Of a stretch of 23,140 nucleotides of DNA, positions 18,217-23,140 are shown in pieces. A program made the translations under genes and the position numbers. The stretch spans positions 1 through 23,140 of the forward strand of contig CAZOWL010000072.1 of assembly GCA_964583605.1 (NCBI GenBank), written 5' to 3'. The first letter of the stretch is position 1; every line of letters begins with the position of its first letter. The notes under the pieces were generated by a model. The model saw nothing but the letters and a program-made list of their open reading frames with translations. It had not been told where the DNA came from and did no database searches. Source of the DNA: CAZOWL01 sp964583605 (lineage in GTDB: Bacteria; Pseudomonadota; Gammaproteobacteria; Chromatiales; Chromatiaceae).

Positions 18217-18349
18217 CGCCTCCACCTGGCGATGTCACTATAGGGCACGATCCAAGAGCAAAGCACGCATCCGTCGTGAAGGCGCTTGACGGCTCGCGCC
18301 GGGCGCATATCCGTCACGCGCACCGGCGCCTCCAGGATATCCGGTGTGA

Positions 18350-19636
18350 CTACTCGGAGTAACCGAGCCCGAAGCCGCGACCGTTGCGGGCGAAGAAGGG
18401 TGACTGGCCACGCGGCACGACAACCACGCCGCCGGGACTGACGACGTAGCCTTGGCGCTTGTCGCGGTCCGGGTCGAGGCCGAGCCGAGCATCCTTCTCC
18501 ACCAGATTGTGGCGGTCGACGATGGTGCGGCGCAGCCGGGCGCCTTTGCGGACCCGCGAATAATCCATGATGATCGAGTCCTCGATCTCGGCGCCTTCCT
18601 CGATGACGACCTCGCGCCGCACAATGGTGTTGCGCAGGCGCGCGCCCTGCACGAGGGTCGCGGCACCCAACAGACTGTTGTCGATATCGCTGCTGAGGAT
18701 GCGGGCGACCGGACCCTGATAGTTACTGGAGTAGATCGGCCATTGCGGATTGAAGGTGTCGAATGCGGGGGTGGCGGTGAGCGTGTCCCGATGCGCCTCG
18801 AAGTACGCATCCAGCGTGCCGACATCTCGCCAGTAAGAGGGCTCCTCATGGGCCTTGATGCCAGGCACGTCGTTGGTCGCGAAATCGTAGGCAAATACCC
18901 GTTGCGACTTGAGCATGCTGGGCAGGACGTGCGAGCCGAAATCCGTGTCCCCGCGCTTAGCGGCGCGTCGCAGGACGCGCACCAGACAGCTGGCGTCGAA
19001 CAGGTAGTTGCCCATCGAGGCCAGGACGCGGCTGGGGTCGTCGGGCATCGGGATCGCGTGCTGCGGGTCGGGCTTCTCCTGGAAGTCGCGGATGCGGCCG
19101 TCCGGATCCGCGGCGATGACTCCGAAGCTCGACGCGTCTTCGATCGGGACGGGCAGGGCGGCGACCGTGACGCTCGCTTCACGCTCCAAATGGAAGCCGA
19201 TCATCTGATTCAGGTCCATTCGATAGATGTGATCGGCGCCGAAGACGACGACCAGCTCGGGGTGCTGGCTCTCGATCAGGTCGAGGTTCTGCCAGACAGC
19301 GTCGGCCGTGCCAGTGAACCAGCCATGGCCACTGAGCATTTGTGGCGGCACAACGGTGACGAACTGGTCTGGAAACAACGGCGAGATGGTCCACGCGTTG
19401 CGTACGTGCTCGATCAAGGACTGGGACTTGTACTGGACCAGCAGGTAGATGGTGTAGATGCCCGAGTTGACCAAGTTGCTGAGGACAAAATCGATGATGC
19501 GATAGCGGGCGCCGAATGGGACGGCGGGCTTCGACCGCTTCTCGGTGAGGGGGTACAGTCGCGACCCCTGCCCGCCGGCCATCACCATCGCCATGACACT
19601 GTTGGCGTATCGGATTCGGTGTTTCAGACTATGCAT
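18350..19636 (-). CDS. glgC: Glucose-1-phosphate adenylyltransferase
   Basis: A 428-residue nucleotidyltransferase that makes ADP-glucose from glucose 1-phosphate and ATP, the committed step of bacterial glycogen synthesis. It shows the glycine-rich nucleotide loop MAGGQGSRLYPLTEKRSKPA (about residues 18-38), FGARYRIIDFVLSN, HGWFTGTADAVWQN, FGADHIYRMD (metal-binding D135), FQEKP and SYWRDVGTLDAY (about 267-278), then a left-handed beta-helix C-terminal domain (RLRNTIVRREVVIEEGAEIE). Length and motifs are standard, so it should be active. It is on the minus strand, convergent with treS-mak. The 257 bases between it and the DUF72 gene hold no gene I can support. Confidence 0.96.
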   Translation of the reverse strand: MHSLKHRIRYANSVMAMVMAGGQGSRLYPLTEKRSKPAVPFGARYRIIDFVLSNLVNSGIYTIYLLVQYKSQSLIEHVRNAWTISPLFPDQFVTVVPPQMLSGHGWFTGTADAVWQNLDLIESQHPELVVVFGADHIYRMDLNQMIGFHLEREASVTVAALPVPIEDASSFGVIAADPDGRIRDFQEKPDPQHAIPMPDDPSRVLASMGNYLFDASCLVRVLRRAAKRGDTDFGSHVLPSMLKSQRVFAYDFATNDVPGIKAHEEPSYWRDVGTLDAYFEAHRDTLTATPAFDTFNPQWPIYSSNYQGPVARILSSDIDNSLLGAATLVQGARLRNTIVRREVVIEEGAEIEDSIIMDYSRVRKGARLRRTIVDRHNLVEKDARLGLDPDRDKRQGYVVSPGGVVVVPRGQSPFFARNGRGFGLGYSE

Positions 19637-19893
19637 GGGCAGTTTCCAGGCTCGAGCGGATTTCGTGCCTCCCGTCGGTTCGCGGCTCCTGCCGGTTCAC
19701 CGAATGGTGCAAGCAACAACCGGTCCGCATCTGCCTGATGCCGCGTCGCGATCCCCGCGCGGCGATCACGCTGGTCATTTCCACCGGCATGGGTGCGTTT
19801 GAGCCGCTGGGCGCGGGCCGGTTGAAAACCGCGTACGCCACATCGCGCAGGCAGCGCATGCCGTCCTTCCAAATAGGCCCAGCCGTGCGGAGA

Positions 19894-20649
19894 TCACCCG
19901 TTGCGTGGAGGAGATCCTTCGCGACGTGCCTGTTCAAGCCTCTCGCGCAGCTGTAAGGCATTGCGCGCGGCGTAGCCGGCCTCGTCATTGTCGAAGTACA
20001 GGTAGACATCGAGTCCTTGCCCGCTCCAATCCCGTATGGCCTGGCCCCAGGCGCTCAAGTCTTCTTTTGAATAGTCACCCCGGTATGGGCCGTTTGGCCC
20101 GTGCAGGCGAATGTAGACGAAGTCCGTTGTCACCTCGCGCGGTGAGACAAAGCCATCGAGCTCATAGATGCAGAGCGCTGCGCCGAATCGTGTCAGCAGC
20201 TCTATCGCCCGGTCGTTGAGCCAGCTACGATCGCGAAGCTCGAAGGCATAACGAAAGTCGCGGCTGAGGGACGCCAGGAAGCGCTCCAGCCGCTCGGCAT
20301 TGAAGCGCCAGCGCGGCGGCAGCTGAAAGAGGAACGGTCCCAGCTGATCGTCGAGTCGGCCCATGCGTTCGAGGAGCTGGGAGACACCCTGCTCGGGATC
20401 CTTGAGCTTTTTCATATGGGTAATGTAACGACTCGCCTTGACGGCGAAGAGGAAATCCGTCGACACAGCTTCGCGCCAGCCCCGTAGCGTTTCCTGCGCG
20501 GGGAGATGGTAGAAGGAGTTGTTGATCTCGGTCGTATCGAACGACCGCGCATACTGCGCAAGTCGTTGATCCGAAGGGAGGCCGGGAGCATAGAAGGGGC
20601 CGACCCAGTGGTCATAGGACCACCCCGAGGTGCCGATGTGGACGGTCAT
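19894..20649 (-). CDS. DUF72 (YecE-like) family protein
   Basis: A 251-residue protein from ATG 20649, which starts directly at the conserved MTVHIGTSGWSYDHW; the open frame runs 20 codons further but that stretch has no family match. Other family marks are FDTTEINNSFYHLP, FLFAVKASRYITHMKKLKD, LGPFLFQLPPRWRF, FVYIRLHGP and DVYLYFDNDEAGYAARNA. DUF72 proteins have a TIM-barrel-like fold and no established reaction. It is on the same strand as glgC, 257 bp upstream, so it could be its leading partner, but nothing proves co-transcription. The sequence looks intact. Confidence 0.88.
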   Translation of the reverse strand: MTVHIGTSGWSYDHWVGPFYAPGLPSDQRLAQYARSFDTTEINNSFYHLPAQETLRGWREAVSTDFLFAVKASRYITHMKKLKDPEQGVSQLLERMGRLDDQLGPFLFQLPPRWRFNAERLERFLASLSRDFRYAFELRDRSWLNDRAIELLTRFGAALCIYELDGFVSPREVTTDFVYIRLHGPNGPYRGDYSKEDLSAWGQAIRDWSGQGLDVYLYFDNDEAGYAARNALQLRERLEQARREGSPPRNG

Positions 20650-20834
20650 GACCGCGCCCGTCAGGGACCGGGTGCCGGCCGAGCGACTGCCGGGCGCCGC
20701 CCGGCACATCGCCGCTCACACCGGGACTGCCGAGGAGGCCTCCAACCCGGGCTCCGATCTCTGATCGAACCGGACGGCTTGGTTCGGCATTTGCTTTGGG
20801 CATGTCGAGCATAACGGTCACTACCGATTCGAGG

Positions 20835-21227
20835 TTGCATCGGATCGATCACTATCTCGGTAAGGAGACGGTGCAGAATCTGCTCGTCTTCCGTTTCGGC
20901 AACGCCATCTTCGAGCCGATCTGGAATCGCTGTTATGTCGATCATGTGCAGATCACCGTCGCCGAGGATATCGGCGTCGGGAGTCGCGCCGGTCCCAGGC
21001 TATGAGACCTTGCTCTACGAGGCGCTGTGCGGTGAGTCGACGCTGTTTCTACGGGCCGACAGCATCGCGGCGAGGGCCGGCGCATCATCGACCCGGCGCT
21101 CACTGCATGGGCCGCCGGAGGGGACCGGGAGCCCTGCGAGCTACCTCGCCGGCAGCTTGGGGGTACGAGGAGGCCGACAAGCTTGCTGGCGCGCTACGGA
21201 CACGCCTGGCGCAACGTCACTCCGTAG
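20835..21227 (+). pseudogene. zwf: Glucose-6-phosphate dehydrogenase remnant
   Basis: The plus strand reads HRIDHYLGKETVQNLLVFRF, then NAIFEPIWNRCYVDHVQITV and AEDIGV, the signature central part of Zwf, including the active-site RIDHYLGKE. It then jumps without the intervening third of the protein to PGYETLLYEALCGESTLFLR. The end appears in pieces across frames: IIDPALTAWA, SYLAGSLG, YEEADKL and LLARYGHAWRNVTP, stopping at TAG 21225. The NADP-binding N-terminal domain is absent upstream of 20835. So there is an N-terminal loss, an internal deletion and several frameshifts; no active enzyme is possible. Confidence 0.88.
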
Positions 21228-21640
21228 TGTTCCTCCATCCCGGAGTGACGTCGTCGCGAAGTCGGGTATCCTCACTCTCCCGCACGCCGGGCTTGTTCAC
21301 GATCTGCAGGCTGCTGGCCTGCGGGCCGGCCTCGCCCTCGGAGGGCTCGAAACGCACCTCGGTTCCGATTGCCAGGCGCCGGAAATCGCCGTGCAGGACG
21401 GCGTTCTCGTGGAAATACAGCTCCTGCCCATCGGGTGTACGCAGAAATCCGTAGCCCGGCTCGTCGAAGAGCTTCACGACCAGCCCGCGTGACTCACCGG
21501 AGCCGGGTGCCAGGGCATCACGTCGGCGCGGCTCCCCGGCGCTCTGCAGGCGTCGCTCCATGGCGCTGAAGGCGGCCGTGATGACGGTGCGCAGATTCGA
21601 GTTCTGTTCGACCGTAGTTGAGCTCTAGCGGGGTCTGCAT
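21217..21640 (-). pseudogene. Ribosome hibernation factor (HPF/RaiA)-cold-shock fusion, internally deleted
   Basis: The original start is intact: ATG 21640 with GGAGGA five bases upstream (21646-21651), reading MQTPLELNY, as in HPF/RaiA proteins. About 75 residues are then missing, and the frame changes to LRTVITAAFSAMERRL, GLVVKLFDEPGYGFLRTPDG and QELYFHENAVL, ending GPQASSLQIVNKPGVR: the C-terminal end of HPF and its fused cold-shock domain. From ATG 21640 translation stops early. A 114-residue cold-shock protein could be made from ATG 21561 (21217-21561), but it would lack the ribosome-binding part. The 3' end overlaps the end of the zwf remnant by 11 bp. Confidence 0.78.
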
Positions 21641-21709
21641 TGCAGTCCTCCTCGGCGCGTTGATCGGTCCGGGCTTCTCAAGGGGATTCCGGGTCTGCGC
21701 GCAGGGGTT

Positions 21710-23095
21710 CTAGCCCGAGGGCTTGCCCTCGGTCCCCGATTCGCGGGTGTCCACGGCGACCTGGGCAAGATCCGGAATGGTGGCCTGTAGCACCTCCTCG
21801 ATGCGTCCGGCGAATACCAGCTCGATGTCTTCTCGCACCTGAGCGGGGAGGTCGCGGAGGTCTTTGTCATTGCGACGCGGCAAGATCACCCGCTTGAGCC
21901 CCGCCCGGCGGGCCGCGAGAAGCTTCTCCTTGATGCCCCCGACCGGGAGCACCAGCCCGGTCAGGGTGATCTCCCCGGTCATCGCGGTATCGCTGCGCGC
22001 CGGCCGGCCGGTGTGCAGCGAGGCGATGGCGACCGCGATCGTGACACCGGCCGAGGGCCCGTCCTTGGGGATGGCGCCGGCCGGTACGTGGATGTGAATC
22101 CCAGGACGCGGGTTCGCGATGCCGAGACGTGCCGCCTGCGAGAAGACCCAGTTTTGTGCGGCCTGGGCCGATTCCTTCATGACGTCGCCGAGCTGACCGG
22201 TCATCGTCAATCGGCTCCCCTCCGCAAGCTGTATCGCTTCGACATAGAGGACATCGCCGCCTGCCGGGGTCCAGGCCAGTCCTGCCGCCACCCCCGGTGG
22301 AAGGTCCTCGCGGACCTCCTCCTCGGTGAAGCGCTCCGGACCGAGCATCTCGGCGAGCGCTTCGGGCGTCACCGTGACGGCCTGTGGTCTTTTCTCGGCG
22401 ATGGTCAGCGCCACCTTGCGCGCGAGGCGGCCGAGCATGCGCTCGAGCTCGCGTACCCCGGCCTCGCGTGTCCAGCGGTTGATGATCTGCATGATGGTCT
22501 CGTCCGGTACCTCGAACTGCTCCGTCTGGAGGCCCGCCTGCTCACGTCGGCGCTGCAGCAGATAACGGCGCGCGATCTCGAGCTTCTCCTCGTGGCTGTA
22601 GCCGGACAGCCGCAGGGTCTCCATGCGGTCGAGCAGGGGCCCAGGGATCGTGTCGAGCGTGTTCGCCGTCGTGATGAAGAAGACTCGCGACAGGTCGAAC
22701 GGCAGATCTAGGTAGTTGTCGCGAAGGGCGTGGTTCTGGGCCGGATCCAGGATCTCCAACAACGCCGAGGCTGGGTCGCCGCGGAAGTCGTGACCGAGCT
22801 TGTCGATCTCATCGAGCATCAACAAAGGGTTGTTGGACTCGGCACGGCGCATCGCCTGGATGATCCGCCCGGGCATGGCACCGATGTAGGTACGGCGATG
22901 GCCGCGCAGCTCCGCCTCGTCGTGCAGGCCACCCAAGCTGAAGCGCTCGAAGGCGCGCCCCAACGAGCGCGCGATCGACTGACCGAGCGAGGTCTTGCCG
23001 ACGCCGGGCGGTCCGACGAAACAGAGGATCGGCGCGTGGGCCTCGGGATTCAGCCGCAGCACGGCCAGGTGCTCGAGGATCCGCTCCGTAACCGT
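21710..23095 (-). pseudogene. lon: ATP-dependent protease Lon, 5'-truncated
   Basis: The AAA+ and protease domains of Lon are continuous: Walker A GPPGVGKTSLGQSIARSLG, Walker B LLMLDEIDKLG, GYSHEEKLEIA, and the protease part with PKDGPSAGVT (catalytic Ser) and GGIKEKLLAA (catalytic Lys), Ser and second Lys 43 residues apart as in Lon. The match runs up to TERILEHLAVLRLNP and then hits an in-frame TGA at 23098-23096; the bases beyond, to 23140, do not look like Lon. The N-terminal substrate-binding domain (about 300 residues) is thus absent or cut off. A 450-residue protein could in principle start at GTG 23062, but it would begin within the segment leading to Walker A. Confidence 0.85.
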
Positions 23096-23140
23096 TCACG
23101 GGCGCAGATTCAGCTGACCCTACCGGTGCTGGACTCAGAA

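Noticed and set aside
18452..19738. 428-codon plus-strand frame opposite glgC
   Set aside because: Antisense shadow; glgC has all its family motifs on the minus strand.
19637..19893. Small minus-strand frames between glgC and the DUF72 gene
   Set aside because: No recognisable domain, no convincing start site; treated as intergenic.

Overview
The window looks like a GC-rich gammaproteobacterial chromosome, possibly of the purple-sulfur-bacterium type (Chromatiales). I infer this from protein style, the RAYT elements and codon use; it is not proven. An intact, compact glucan/trehalose locus lies in the middle. It is flanked on the left by mobile-element debris and on the right by decayed housekeeping genes.

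Left part (1-5021): the window opens with what folds as the last domain of a group II intron (1-53). Next comes an AT-rich cold-shock/excalibur gene (75-632) followed by an integron-type attC site (647-718), so this gene is probably an integron cassette. Then come an IS630-family element (787-1993) with a doubly frameshifted transposase, an intact REP-associated tyrosine transposase (RAYT, 2012-2728) bracketed by an inverted and tandemly repeated motif, two adjacent palindromes, a BrnT-type toxin with an unusual antitoxin (3204-3729), a RAYT C-terminal remnant (3768-4185) and a broken secreted esterase (4191-5021).

Central part (5220-19636): on the minus strand, treZ and a malQ-like/treY fusion are translationally coupled (GTGA overlap). 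On the plus strand, divergently, lie glgE and a treS/maltokinase fusion. glgC converges on the latter. Together they encode a trehalose-glucan cycle: TreY and TreZ cut trehalose from linear alpha-glucan, TreS converts trehalose to maltose, the kinase domain makes maltose 1-phosphate, and GlgE adds it to alpha-1,4-glucan. GlgC supplies ADP-glucose for classical glycogen synthesis. The most unusual feature is the N-terminal GH77 (MalQ-like) half of the TreY fusion. It has Gln-Gln in place of the catalytic Asp-His, so it is probably a non-catalytic glucan-handling module.

Right part (19894-23140): an intact DUF72 gene is followed by three broken genes in a row: a zwf remnant, an HPF/cold-shock fusion with an internal deletion, and a lon gene cut off at its 5' end. 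I see no tRNA, rRNA or CRISPR array.
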